Of a stretch of DNA of 64,000 bases, positions 35,614-46,253 are shown piece after piece. The stretch comes from Myxococcus dinghuensis (GTDB taxonomy: Bacteria; Myxococcota; Myxococcia; Myxococcales; Myxococcaceae). The DNA is taken from the NCBI RefSeq assembly GCF_024198235.1, contig NZ_JAKCFB010000001.1, positions 372,001 through 436,000 of the forward strand, given 5' to 3'. Below the pieces are notes generated by a model. It was not told where the DNA came from. It searched no databases and saw only the letters and a list, made by a program, of their open reading frames with translations. Position numbers and translations under genes: made by a program. Position 1 is the stretch's first letter. Every line of letters begins with the position of its first letter.

Positions 35614-36513
35614 CTACCCCGAGCCGAGCAGGGCCCGGTCGAAGTGTTCGCGCAGCCGGCGGGCGTACTCGTCCGGCGACACGCGGGCATACTCCCCGTG
35701 CCCGGCGCCCTCGACGACCCACAGGGCCTTGGGCTCGCAGGCCGCGCGGAAGAGGCTGGCCTGGAGCTTGGCGGGCGCGTCCGGGTCCACGTCGCCGTTG
35801 ACGAGCAGCAGCGGCCGCCCCTGGAGCTGGCACATCCCGTCGATGGGGCGCACCGCGTCCACGTCCACGCCGGCGCCGCGCAGCGTCCACAACACCGGCG
35901 CCGCGCTCAGCGCGCCCCAGCGGCCGTAGCCGGAGTAGATGTCCGCCTCCAGCGCGGGATAGGCCCCCGCCGCGGCGACCGCCTTCACGCGCGGGTCCTT
36001 CTCCGCCACGAGCAGCGACGTGGTGCCACCCATGGAGAAGCCGAACAGCCCGAGCCGCGCCGCGTCCACGTCCTGTCGCCGGGAGACGAAGTCCAGCGCG
36101 GCCGTCACGTCCCGGCGCTCGCGGTCTCCCCACGTCACCAGGTCGCCGCCGCTCTCGCCGTGGCCGCGCAGGTCGAACAGCAGCACGCCGTAGCCCGCGC
36201 GCGCCAGCGAGCGCGCCTCGAAGAGCAGCTGCGAGCGGTTGTCCGCGAAGCCGTGCACCAGCACCACCGCCGCGCGGTTGCGCGACGGCACGTACCAGCC
36301 CTTCAGCGTCAGGCCGTCCGCGCTGGAGAAGGACACGTCCTCCAGCCCCGCCAGCTCCTCCTGCGCCGCGGGGCGCTGGACGGGGACGTGCGGCGGGTGC
36401 AGCAGCCCCTGGCCGATGCGGTGGCCGCGCAGGGCGAGATAGCCGCCCGACGCCAGCGCGCCGAGCAGGGGTACCAGGAGGGCCACGAGGAGGGGTCGGG
36501 GTCGCGTTCGCAC
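35614..36513 (-). CDS. Alpha/beta hydrolase with N-terminal membrane anchor
   Basis: 299 residues from GTG 36513 (starting RTRPRPLLVALLVPLLGALA, a single membrane segment). Hydrolase features: oxyanion HGFADNRSQL, nucleophile elbow GFSMGG (serine), a late acid in LVNGDVDPD, and catalytic histidine EGAGHGEYAR. Resembles BAAT/esterase or dienelactone-type enzymes acting at the membrane. An in-frame ATG at 36588 would add 25 residues. It converges on bpt with 21 bases between the stops. Confidence 0.8.
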   Translation of the reverse strand: MRTRPRPLLVALLVPLLGALASGGYLALRGHRIGQGLLHPPHVPVQRPAAQEELAGLEDVSFSSADGLTLKGWYVPSRNRAAVVLVHGFADNRSQLLFEARSLARAGYGVLLFDLRGHGESGGDLVTWGDRERRDVTAALDFVSRRQDVDAARLGLFGFSMGGTTSLLVAEKDPRVKAVAAAGAYPALEADIYSGYGRWGALSAAPVLWTLRGAGVDVDAVRPIDGMCQLQGRPLLLVNGDVDPDAPAKLQASLFRAACEPKALWVVEGAGHGEYARVSPDEYARRLREHFDRALLGSG

Positions 36514-36695
36514 GGGAGTCGTCCAGGAGCGTCGGCAGCCCCAAGGAGCGTAGCCGAGAACGCGGGGGGACGAGGGCCACGTCCGCATGCTCACCACGCG
36601 ACAGGGTCCGCGGGGGGCCCTGGAACTTGTGGCCTCAACCTTGGCGTCTCTCCTACATTGGGCTACGGTGTCCGTGCCTCGGGGGAGTGGGGCTG

Positions 36696-37850
36696 ATGCT
36701 CGTTCCGGTACAGCCAGAAGCCACACCTCGAACCGAGCGGAAGCGCGTGCTGTTCACGCTCGTGTTCCTGGGCTCGGGCGGCATCGAGCGCTCCGTGTGC
36801 AACGTCCTGGCGGGGTTGGATCCGCGGCGTTTCTCCACGCGGCTGTTCTTCCACCACCGCCCGCCACCGGACCGCGAGGACCGGCTGCCGCGCAACACCC
36901 AGGTCTCCTGGGCGACGGACTCGTACGACTACCACCGGCAGAACCTGCCGCTCTACCTCTGGCACCTGGTGCGCCACGCGCGCGAGGCGGACGTCATCGT
37001 CGCCGGACAGGAGGGGCGGGCGGCGCTGCTGGCGTGTCTGGCGGGCCGCATCCTGGGCAAGCCCGTGGTGGGGATGATCCACTTCGACTGGGGCGCCTTC
37101 CACCGCGAGCAGCCCCGGCGCCAGCTCTGGGGCCTGCGGCTGCTCTACCCGCGCATGAGCCGCATCGTCGCGTGTGGCCACGACACCGCCCGGTCCTTCC
37201 AGGAGCTGGTGCCCGTGCCGTCCGACAAGCTCCAGGTCATCCCCAACTTCGTGGACGGCGCGACGGTGCGCGCGGCGGGCGAGGCCCCCCTGCCGGACTG
37301 GGCCGTCCCCATCTTCCAGAAGCCCGTGGTCGTCGCCGTGGGCCGCCTGGAGCCCCAGAAGGGCTTCGACGTCCTCATCCGCGCGCATGCCCTGTCCCGC
37401 CAGCGCGGCGTGGACGCGAACCTGCTCATCGTCGGGGTGGGGTCGTTGGAACACGAACTGAAGGCCCTGGCGGAGTCGCTGGGGGTGGCGTCCAGCGTGT
37501 TCATGCCCGGCTTCGCGTCCAACCCCCACGCGCTGATGCGGCGGGCGGCGGCCTTCGCGCTGTCCTCGCGGTTCGAGGGGCTGCCCATGGTGCTCCTGGA
37601 GGCGCTGGCGCTGGGCTGCCCCGTGGTGAGCACGGACTGCCCCTCCGGGCCGGGGGAGCTGCTGGCGCACGGCGAGCACGGGGTGCTGGTGCCGGTGGAG
37701 GATGCCCCGGCGCTGTCGGCGGCGCTGGAGCGTGTCGTCTCGGACGCGGCGTGGCAGCGGGAGCTGTCCCGGCGGGCCCGGGCGCGCGCGGAGGACCTGT
37801 CCTCGGAGCGGGCGTTGGGGGCGTGGGAGACGCTCCTGTCGTCCCTCTGA
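36696..37850 (+). CDS. Family 4 glycosyltransferase
   Basis: 384 residues from ATG 36696, behind a GGGGGAG ribosome binding site. GT-B retaining signature: donor-site VVVAVGRLEPQKGFDVLIRA and the EFFPxE-like FEGLPMVLLEALALGCPVVS, preceded by an N-terminal LGSGGIERSVCNVL. Probably adds sugar to a polysaccharide or lipid-linked precursor. It starts divergently from the hydrolase and is followed by glnS after 150 bases. Confidence 0.9.
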   Translation: MLVPVQPEATPRTERKRVLFTLVFLGSGGIERSVCNVLAGLDPRRFSTRLFFHHRPPPDREDRLPRNTQVSWATDSYDYHRQNLPLYLWHLVRHAREADVIVAGQEGRAALLACLAGRILGKPVVGMIHFDWGAFHREQPRRQLWGLRLLYPRMSRIVACGHDTARSFQELVPVPSDKLQVIPNFVDGATVRAAGEAPLPDWAVPIFQKPVVVAVGRLEPQKGFDVLIRAHALSRQRGVDANLLIVGVGSLEHELKALAESLGVASSVFMPGFASNPHALMRRAAAFALSSRFEGLPMVLLEALALGCPVVSTDCPSGPGELLAHGEHGVLVPVEDAPALSAALERVVSDAAWQRELSRRARARAEDLSSERALGAWETLLSSL

Positions 37851-37947
37851 GGGGGCGGGGCCGCGCCCGGTGGTCCTGGCTGGCCGGGGGGAAGCCCGGA
37901 CGGCCTCCGGGTGTTGTCTCCGGGTGGCCGCCGGTGGGCGACGCGAA

Positions 37948-37965
37948 GGCAAGGAATCCCTTGCC
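37948..37965 (+). other. Small hairpin in the glnS leader
   Basis: GGCAAGG-AATC-CCTTGCC, a perfect 7-base stem 36 bases ahead of ATG 38001. No T-run, so it is not a typical terminator; possibly a local mRNA fold. Role unknown. Confidence 0.35.
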
Positions 37966-38000
37966 GGCCCCGGGCGGCTTCACGAGGATTCGCCCCCACC

Positions 38001-39689
<1,689 letters not shown>

Positions 39690-39701
39690 CGCGTGACGCG
39701 C

Positions 39702-40094
39702 CTAGGGTGCCGCCTTCCTCGAGGGCGGCACCCGGCACGCGGCGTGGCCGAGGACGACGTCCCCGTCGACGGTGCTCGTCGGCGTGGGCGCCCAGCCAGC
39801 CGAGAGCCGGGCGTCGAGCAACTCATCCGCGCTGGGTCGACGGTCCCACACGGAGACCGAGAGGACTCCGCCCAGTCAGGTCGTGTCGAAGACGAGGTAG
39901 CACCCGTCTTCCCAGGGCATCACCACGTCGTGGGTGAACTCGTCCTGGACCACCACCTCCACCACGTCCCGCGGCGGCGTCGCCGCGAAGCCCCAGCGCA
40001 CCACGTCCTGGAGCAGGTCGAGCGGCGCCACGTCCCGGGCGAGGGCCTCGCGTCGCGCGGGGGCCAGGGCGGCCCGGTCGTTCAGGGGAACCAT
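39702..40094 (-). pseudogene. Hypothetical gene interrupted by an in-frame TGA
   Basis: A good-looking frame starts at ATG 40094 (MVPLNDRAALAPARREALAR) and stops at TGA 39878-39876 after WEDGCYLVFDTT. The same frame then continues with clearly protein-like sequence (LGGVLSVSVWDRRPSADELL to TAG 39702). Read together it would be about 130 residues. The single TGA splits it in the middle with no frameshift. Options: recent nonsense mutation, sequencing error, or readthrough. No family recognised; acidic N-terminal half with DEFTHDVVMPW. Confidence 0.5.
39705..39733. terminator. Hairpin after glnS
   Basis: GGGTGCCGCC and GGCGGCACCC form a perfect 10-base stem with a 9-base loop, 16 bases after the glnS stop and inside the end of the convergent interrupted gene. 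No T-run; probable bidirectional terminator. Confidence 0.6.
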
Positions 40095-40277
40095 GCCGGC
40101 AGAGGCTACCCGTGCGCGCGGGAGGGTGGGAAGCCCACCTGTCCACGCTCCACCCTCCCGGCGGGCCCGGGGGGGCGCGCCTGTCGAGCGCCCGCACGCG
40201 CGTTGAACGCGGCCGTCCGGCGCCCGAACTCACGGGAGAGGGACAGGCCGTCCCAGGGCACTGGAGGCCCGTGGACC

Positions 40278-41450
40278 ATGGCGTCACGTGGCTCGCTTCC
40301 GCGCTTGTGGCCGTCGCCCACCCGGGCGGACGTGGAGGCCGTCGTCCATCTGGAGGACCCCGTCCTGCGCAACCTCCACGTCACCCAGACGTACCACCAG
40401 CTCCAGGTGGCGCTCACCGACGTGTTCGGCGAGGACGACGTGAGCTGGTGCGGCTTCGCCACGTGGACGTCGAAGACGGCCGGTGTCCTCATCCGCAAGG
40501 ACGTGCTGCCGGAGTTGTTGACGGAGCTGATGGCGCGCGCGGACGCGTTGACGCGCAGCCTTGCGGAGCTCCAGGAGCGGCTGCTCGGGGCGTGGGGGGC
40601 CTCCGTCGTCGTGCCCTCCGTGCTGGCGCGCGCGCTGGACGAGGTGCTCGACGAGGTGTCCCACCACATGGCGCGTGGAAACCTGCTGGTGTTCGAGGAG
40701 CTGGCGCCGCTCTACGTGGACCTCCTGGAGCGCTTCTCCGGCCCCTCTCGGCCGGACGTGGCCGCGCTCGACGCGGTGCTCGCGAGGCTGACGCCGGGCC
40801 CGGTGTCCGAGGGCGGACAGGACCTGCTCATCCAGGCGGTGAGGCACTACCACGAGGCGCGCCTGGCGTCCGACGCGCGGGCCCGCGCGGAGCTCGTGTT
40901 CCTGGCCAACGCGCTGGTGGGCTACCACGAGCAGGCCCGGCTCCAGGGGCCCATCGTCTCCGCGCTCAACGCCCCTCTCAAGGAGGTCTTCCTCGACAGC
41001 CTGGTGTCCTTCGCCCACGCGGACGCGAACATGCGCGCGCGCGACATGTCCGAGTGGGGCCTGCGCGAGGCATTCAACCCGCTGGCCACCCGGCTGGAGC
41101 GGCTGTGGCGTGAGCTGGCGACGCGGATGTTGATGCGGCTGGAGCTGCCGGACGTGACGCTGCGGTTGGGGGAGGACAGCCCCACGCTCGCGGTGGAGCG
41201 GGACTTCCCCCCGGCGCTGGAGCGTCTGGAGCACCCGGAGCTGGTGGCGCTGATGGCCGCGCTGGGGCGGGCGCCGGACGACAGGGCCGAGCGCGGCGCG
41301 AGGGACTGGGGCAGCCTCGCGGACCGCATGAACCTCCTCGTCGACCTGTACCGCGCGCGGCAGCAGGACCGGCTCCTCTACGACCAGCCCTTCACCTGGC
41401 TCCAGGTGGACGCCTTCCAACAGGGCCGCGTGCCCCACGGCAGGCTGTGA
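40278..41450 (+). CDS. Hypothetical helical protein
   Basis: 390 residues from ATG 40278, with a CTGGAGG ribosome binding site. The N-terminal region (VLRNLHVTQTYHQLQVALTD, DDVSWCGFATWTSKTAGVLI) and a helical centre (HHMARGNLLVFEELAPLYVD) are strongly coding-like. No signal, no membrane segments, no recognised domain; the Cys-Gly-Phe-Ala-Thr-Trp stretch is distinctive. It is flanked by unrelated genes. Probably lineage-specific. Confidence 0.75.
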   Translation: MASRGSLPRLWPSPTRADVEAVVHLEDPVLRNLHVTQTYHQLQVALTDVFGEDDVSWCGFATWTSKTAGVLIRKDVLPELLTELMARADALTRSLAELQERLLGAWGASVVVPSVLARALDEVLDEVSHHMARGNLLVFEELAPLYVDLLERFSGPSRPDVAALDAVLARLTPGPVSEGGQDLLIQAVRHYHEARLASDARARAELVFLANALVGYHEQARLQGPIVSALNAPLKEVFLDSLVSFAHADANMRARDMSEWGLREAFNPLATRLERLWRELATRMLMRLELPDVTLRLGEDSPTLAVERDFPPALERLEHPELVALMAALGRAPDDRAERGARDWGSLADRMNLLVDLYRARQQDRLLYDQPFTWLQVDAFQQGRVPHGRL

Positions 41451-41495
41451 GCCGCGGGCCCCGGGCCGGACGTGTCCGCGCCGGGGAGGAGCGGG

Positions 41496-41654
41496 TCAGC
41501 CGAGCAGCTTGTCGCTGATGAGGAAGCCCACCGTCATGGCGACGACGAGCAGCGCGCCCTGGAGCTTCGGCGGGGCGGGCAGGGGGATGTCGAGCACGCG
41601 GCAGCCCGCGCCGATGGCCAGGGCGAGGGCGAGGCCGAGCAGGGCGAGCGTCAT
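41496..41654 (-). CDS. XapX-domain small membrane protein (second copy)
   Basis: 52 residues (MTLALLGLALALAIGAGCRV), two hydrophobic helices split by LDIPLPAPPKLQGALLVVAM and ending SDKLLG. This is the XapX domain pattern (TIGR03510-type). It overlaps the first copy as ATGA and is about 60% alike to it by eye, so a tandem duplication is likely. Function of XapX proteins is unknown. Confidence 0.75.
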   Translation of the reverse strand: MTLALLGLALALAIGAGCRVLDIPLPAPPKLQGALLVVAMTVGFLISDKLLG

Positions 41655-41878
41655 GAGCGGGACCCCTGCGTCTGGCCGGTGGGGCCTCCGCAGTTGACCG
41701 CGTTGCGCGCGGGGCGCGAGGCCAGGACCTTGTCGGTGAGCGTGTAGCCGCTCGTCATGGCGACGACGAGCAGCGCGCCCACCAGCACCGGCGGCGCGGG
41801 CACGGGCACGCCCAACCAGCGGCAGCCGGCACCGATGGCGAGCGCCAGCAGCACGCCCACACAGAATCTCCAATTCAC
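41651..41878 (-). CDS. XapX-domain small membrane protein (first copy)
   Basis: 75 residues from GTG 41878. The XapX core is residues 1-52 (VNWRFCVGVLLALAIGAGCR, then PAPPVLVGALLVVAMTSGYT), followed by a polar tail of about 20 residues with CGGPTGQTQGSRS. The GTG overlaps the MFS stop (GTGA) and its stop overlaps the second copy, so MFS and both XapX genes are probably coupled in translation. Confidence 0.75.
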   Translation of the reverse strand: MNWRFCVGVLLALAIGAGCRWLGVPVPAPPVLVGALLVVAMTSGYTLTDKVLASRPARNAVNCGGPTGQTQGSRS

Positions 41879-43533
41879 GAGTCGTTCTCCGGGGTGAGGG
41901 GACGGGGCAGGGTCGGCGTGGCGCCGACGAAGTGACGGACGGACGGAGGTTGCGCGGCCTGGTGGAGCGCGGTGAGCCGCTCCTGGAGCGCCTTCTCCTC
42001 GTGGGTGACGCGCTCGTGCTGGCGCAGGTGCTCCAGCCACGAGCCGACGACGAAGTACTCGAGGAAGCCGCCGGGGCGGGCGGTGTCCTCCACCACGCCC
42101 CACTGGACGGCGCCGTCGCGGCGGCGGGTGCGCCCCAGCCGCGCCACCAGTTCGAGGAACTCCGCGCGCCCCTCCGGGGCGATGGTGTAGTCCACCGTCA
42201 CCAGCACCGGTCCCCGGTCGCGCTCCACGTCGTCGGACACCGCGGGCGTGGGCCAGTGGCCGGAGGGCGTGGTGTCGCGGGACAGCGCGGCGCCCACCCG
42301 GAAGCGCAGCGAGACGAGCGCGCCGACCACCACCGTCGCCGCCGCCACGGAGAGGGCCAGGGGCGTGCCGAAGCGCTGGGCGACCGACCCCCACAGGAGG
42401 CTGCCGCCGGCCATGCCCGCCGAGAAGACGACGATGTACAGCGACAGGGCGCGGGCGCGCACCCACGTCGGCACGGAGACGTGCGCGGCGGTCTGGAGGG
42501 AGGACAGGACGGTGATCCACGCCACGCCGCTGACGAACAGCGCGCCGCCGAGCACGCCCACGTCGCGCACGTGGGCCGCGGTCAGCATCACCGCCGCGTA
42601 GACGAGCGACGCGGCGAACACCAGCGCGTCGATGCCCAGCCGGGCGCGCAGGCGCGGGAGCACCATGGCGCCGGAGACCGCGCCCGCGCCGACACACGTG
42701 AGCAGCACGCCGTAGGTCCCCGCCCCCTGACCCAGCTCCTGGCGCACCACGATGGCGAGCTGCGAGTTGAGCGCGTTGGCGAAGGTGTAGAAGCACGCGG
42801 CCTTGACGAGCACCGAGCGCAGGTCGCTGGCCTGCGACGCGTAGCGCAGGCCCGCGCGCAACGCGACGCCGAAGGGCTCCGCCGGCAGGGTGGTGGTGGC
42901 CCGGGTGGAGCGCCAACGCCACAGCACGACCAGCACGCCCAGGTAGGAGACGGCGTCCAGCGAGAAGGCGGAGCCCACGCCGAAGCGCGCGACGAGCACC
43001 CCGCCCAGCGCGGGCCCGAGCGCGCGCGCGATGTTGATGCCGATGGAGCTGAGCGCCACGGCGGGGGCCAGCAGCGGCCGGGGCACCAGGTCCGCGGTGG
43101 TGGCGGCCTGGGCGGGCATGGCCATGGCGGACCCCATGCCCAGCGCGAACGTGAGGCCCAGCAGGCTCCACGGCTCGAGCGAGCCATGCAGCGCGAGCAC
43201 CGCCGGCGCCACGGCCATGACCAGCATCCAGCACTGCACGGCGAGCAGGTAGCGCCGCCGGTCGACGATGTCCGCCAGGGTGCCGGCCACCAGGGCGAAC
43301 ACCACCGTGGGCAGGGTGGTGGCGGACTGGACCGCCGCGACCATCAGCGGCGAGCCCGTCTTCTCCGACATGAACCACGCCGCCGCCACGTCGTGCACCC
43401 AGGTGCCGACGTTGCTGGCGAGCACCGCCAGCCACATGGCGCGGAAGGTGCCGTGGCGCAGGGGCTCCCACGCGCCCACGGGGGGCGCCGCGGGGGCGGG
43501 GGGCGTCACCGCGACGCTGGCCTCAGAACGCAT
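41875..43533 (-). CDS. MFS exporter with C-terminal monooxygenase-like domain
   Basis: 552 residues from ATG 43533. Residues about 20-420 form a 12-helix MFS_3/EntS-type permease (FRAMWLAVLASNVGTWVHDV, GTLADIVDRRRYLLAVQCW). The C-terminal 110 residues (GPVLVTVDYTIAPEGRAEFL, GFLEYFVVGSWLEHLRQHER) resemble a ferredoxin-like antibiotic-biosynthesis-monooxygenase domain, as known for this MFS subgroup. Its start lies 11 bases inside the amidohydrolase gene. Export of a small molecule is likely; the cargo is unknown. Confidence 0.85.
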   Translation of the reverse strand: MRSEASVAVTPPAPAAPPVGAWEPLRHGTFRAMWLAVLASNVGTWVHDVAAAWFMSEKTGSPLMVAAVQSATTLPTVVFALVAGTLADIVDRRRYLLAVQCWMLVMAVAPAVLALHGSLEPWSLLGLTFALGMGSAMAMPAQAATTADLVPRPLLAPAVALSSIGINIARALGPALGGVLVARFGVGSAFSLDAVSYLGVLVVLWRWRSTRATTTLPAEPFGVALRAGLRYASQASDLRSVLVKAACFYTFANALNSQLAIVVRQELGQGAGTYGVLLTCVGAGAVSGAMVLPRLRARLGIDALVFAASLVYAAVMLTAAHVRDVGVLGGALFVSGVAWITVLSSLQTAAHVSVPTWVRARALSLYIVVFSAGMAGGSLLWGSVAQRFGTPLALSVAAATVVVGALVSLRFRVGAALSRDTTPSGHWPTPAVSDDVERDRGPVLVTVDYTIAPEGRAEFLELVARLGRTRRRDGAVQWGVVEDTARPGGFLEYFVVGSWLEHLRQHERVTHEEKALQERLTALHQAAQPPSVRHFVGATPTLPRPLTPENDS

Positions 43534-45379
43534 AGCAGAGGCATCCCAGCGCGCCCCAGAAGCCGGCGTCGTCGCCCGCGGGCGTCGCGTGGCGCGAGGC
43601 GTGGGTGTGGGGGTGCACCGCGCAGGAGGTGCCCGGCGCGTGCGCATGGGCCGTCGCCGTCAAGCGGGCGCGGGCCTGCGCGAGCGTGCCTCCCTGGTAG
43701 CCGCCGAAGCGGTTCACCGGCGACCAGTCCGGCATGGGCCGGGGCAACCGGGGCGCGAGCGGGCCGAACTCTCCGTCGCCGTGCACCACCCGGCCGCCCA
43801 CCACCGTCAGGACGCTGGTGATGTCCTGGATGGCGGCGTCCGGCACCTGGAAGTAGTCGGAGGACAACACGGCGAAGTCCGCGAAGTAGCCCGGCTTGAG
43901 CAGGCCCTTGCGGTCCTGTTCGTGGGAGAACCACGCGCTGCCGTGGGTCCACAGGCGCAGCGCCTCCTCCCGCTCCAACTGGTTGTCCTCGCCGTACATG
44001 GCGAGGCCGCCGAGGGTGCGGCCGGTGACGAGCCAGTACAGCGAGACCCAGGGGTTGTAGCTGGCCACGCGCGTGGCGTCCGTGCCGGCGCCCACGGGCA
44101 CGCCCAGGTCCAGCATCCTGCGCACCGGCGGGGTGCGGCGCACGGCGTCCTGGCCGTAGCGCTCCGCGAAGTACTCGCCCTGATAGGCCATGCGGTGCTG
44201 CACGGCGATGCCGCCGCTGAGCGCGCGCACGCGCTCGATGTTGCGCTCGGAGATGGTCTCCGCGTGGTCGATGAACCAGTGCAGGCCGTCGAGCGGGAGG
44301 TCGCGGTCGACCTTCTCGTAGACGTCGAGCACGCGGGAGATGCTCTCGTCGTAGGTGGCGTGGATGCGGAAGGGCCAGCGGCGCTCGGCGAGCACGCGCA
44401 CGACCGCCTCCAGCTCCCCCTCCATGCCCTGGGGCAGCTCCGGACGGGGCATGCGGAAGTCCTCGAAGTCCGCCGCGGAGAAGACCAGCATCTCGCCCGC
44501 GCCGTTGTGGCGCATCATGTCGTCGCCCTCGCGGGGCGTGAGCATCTTCGTCCAGCGCTCGAAGTCGGCGACCTCGCCCCCCTTCTTCTGGGTGAAGAGG
44601 TTGTAGGCGATGCGCACCGTCAGCTCGCCGTCCGCGTGCAGCTTCTGGATGATGCCGTAGTCATCCGGGTAGTTCTGGAAGCCGCCGCCCGCGTCGATGA
44701 CGGAGGTGATGCCCAGCCGGTTCAGCTCGCGCATGAAGTGGCGCGTGGAGTTGAGCTGGTACTCCGGCGGCAGCCTGGGCCCCATGGCGAGCGTGGCGTA
44801 GAGGATGAGCGCGTTGGGGCTGGCCAGCAGCAGGCCCGTGGGGTTGCCGGCGGCGTCCCGCTGGATGTGGCCGCCAGGGGGCTCCGGCGTCTCCTTCGTG
44901 TAGCCCACCGCGCGCAGGGCGGCGCGGTTGAGCAGCGCCCGGTCGTAGAGGTGGAGGATGAAGACGGGCGTCTCGGGCGCGGCGGCGTTGAGCTCGTCGA
45001 GCGTGGGCAGGCGCTTCTCGGAGAACTGGTGCTCGCTGAAGCCACCCACCACGCGCACCCACTGCGGCGCGGGCGTGCGGTCCACCTGGGCCCGCAGCAT
45101 GGCCATCGCGTCCGCCAGCGAGCGCACGCCGTCCCAGCGCAGCTCCATGTTGTAGTTCAGGCCGCCGCGGATCAGGTGCGTGTGGCTGTCGTCGAGGCCG
45201 GGGACGAGCCTGCGCCCCTCCGCGTCGATGACGCGCGTGCCCGGCGTGGCGAGCGCGAGGATGGCGGCGTCGTCGCCCACGGCCTTCACCCGGCCCTTCT
45301 CCACGGCGAGGGCCGTGGCGTCGGGGTGGTCCCGGTCCAGGGTGGTGACGCGGGCGTTGTGGACGATGAGGTCGGCCAT
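43523..45379 (-). CDS. YtcJ-type amidohydrolase
   Basis: 618 residues. Metal-site motif GLDDSHTHLIRGGLNYNMEL and the late PVGAGTDATRVASYNPWVSL / NPWVSLYWLVTGRTLGGLAM match the YtcJ/amidohydrolase-3 family. The C-terminal 60 residues include HPHTHASRHATPAGDD and end GALGCLCYAF, an unusual Cys- and His-containing tail. ATG 45379 has no close upstream neighbour (105 bases to the isochorismatase-family gene). Substrate unknown; probably hydrolyses an amide or carbamate and shares a transcript with the exporter. Confidence 0.88.
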   Translation of the reverse strand: MADLIVHNARVTTLDRDHPDATALAVEKGRVKAVGDDAAILALATPGTRVIDAEGRRLVPGLDDSHTHLIRGGLNYNMELRWDGVRSLADAMAMLRAQVDRTPAPQWVRVVGGFSEHQFSEKRLPTLDELNAAAPETPVFILHLYDRALLNRAALRAVGYTKETPEPPGGHIQRDAAGNPTGLLLASPNALILYATLAMGPRLPPEYQLNSTRHFMRELNRLGITSVIDAGGGFQNYPDDYGIIQKLHADGELTVRIAYNLFTQKKGGEVADFERWTKMLTPREGDDMMRHNGAGEMLVFSAADFEDFRMPRPELPQGMEGELEAVVRVLAERRWPFRIHATYDESISRVLDVYEKVDRDLPLDGLHWFIDHAETISERNIERVRALSGGIAVQHRMAYQGEYFAERYGQDAVRRTPPVRRMLDLGVPVGAGTDATRVASYNPWVSLYWLVTGRTLGGLAMYGEDNQLEREEALRLWTHGSAWFSHEQDRKGLLKPGYFADFAVLSSDYFQVPDAAIQDITSVLTVVGGRVVHGDGEFGPLAPRLPRPMPDWSPVNRFGGYQGGTLAQARARLTATAHAHAPGTSCAVHPHTHASRHATPAGDDAGFWGALGCLCYAF

Positions 45380-45484
45380 GGGCGAGGGGGCTCCCGGTGC
45401 GGAGGGAAGGGGGCGGGACGTGGGGTGGAGGATGCGGCGCGACGCGCCGGGCCGCATCCCCAGGATGGGTGAGGCGGAGCGGGG

Positions 45485-46144
45485 CTAGTGTCCGCCGCCC
45501 TCGGAGGCGTTGAACATCGTCTTCGCGTACTGGAGGCCGATGCCATAGCCGCCGGCGTGGGTGGCCGCGATGCCCGTGGTGAGCGCGTACGTGGCCCCGC
45601 GCGCCCAGTCGCGCTGGAGCTCCAGCAGGTACTGCACGCTCGTCAGCGGCGCGGCGCCGGCCTGGATCATCCGCTGCACCGCGCGCTCATGGGCCTCGTC
45701 CGACACGTCGCCGCAGGCGTCGGTGATGACGTAGGTCTGGAAGCCCTGGTCGATGGCCGACAGCACGGGGCCGACGATGCACACGCTCGTCCACAGCCCG
45801 GCGATGACCAGCCGCCCCTTGTCGAACCGGTTGACCTGGTCGGTGACGTTCGCGTCCTCCCACGCGTTCATCGTCGTGCGGTCCACGACCTGGGCCTCCG
45901 GGAAGACCGCCGTGAGCTCCGGGAACAGCGGGCCGGAGAAGCTCTTCTCCGCCACGGTGGTGAGCAGCGTGGGGACGCGGAAGCCGGCCGCGGCCTTGGC
46001 GATGAGCGCCGTGTTGTTGCGCAGCAACGCGATGTCGATGGAGCGCGTCGCGAACGCCATCTGCGACTGGTGGTCGATGAGGATGAGCGCGTGGTCGTCC
46101 GGGGTCAGCAGGTTCTTGCCAGGAGTCGGCTTGGCATTGGGCAT
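45485..46144 (-). CDS. Isochorismatase-family hydrolase
   Basis: 219 residues from ATG 46144 (MPNAKPTPGKNLLTPDDHAL). Cysteine-hydrolase motifs: catalytic Asp in LILIDHQSQM, a Lys in AEKSFSG, and nucleophile Cys in AGLWTSVCIVGPVLSA. Closest in pattern to YcaC-like members, whose substrates are mostly unknown. Lies just upstream of the amidohydrolase/exporter genes on the same strand. An in-frame upstream ATG is less likely. Confidence 0.85.
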   Translation of the reverse strand: MPNAKPTPGKNLLTPDDHALILIDHQSQMAFATRSIDIALLRNNTALIAKAAAGFRVPTLLTTVAEKSFSGPLFPELTAVFPEAQVVDRTTMNAWEDANVTDQVNRFDKGRLVIAGLWTSVCIVGPVLSAIDQGFQTYVITDACGDVSDEAHERAVQRMIQAGAAPLTSVQYLLELQRDWARGATYALTTGIAATHAGGYGIGLQYAKTMFNASEGGGH

Positions 46145-46253
46145 GGTGTTTCCCGTGGCTGGGGTGGAACGCCATGGTGTCCGCGCCACGTGGAGTTGGA
46201 AACACCCGGAAGAGCCGTGAAAGACTCACCCGAACAGGGGATGTCTTCCGCGC

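Noticed and set aside
39875..39880. Selenocysteine at the in-frame TGA
   Set aside because: No SECIS-like hairpin pattern recognised directly after it and no selenoprotein family match; mutation or error is simpler.
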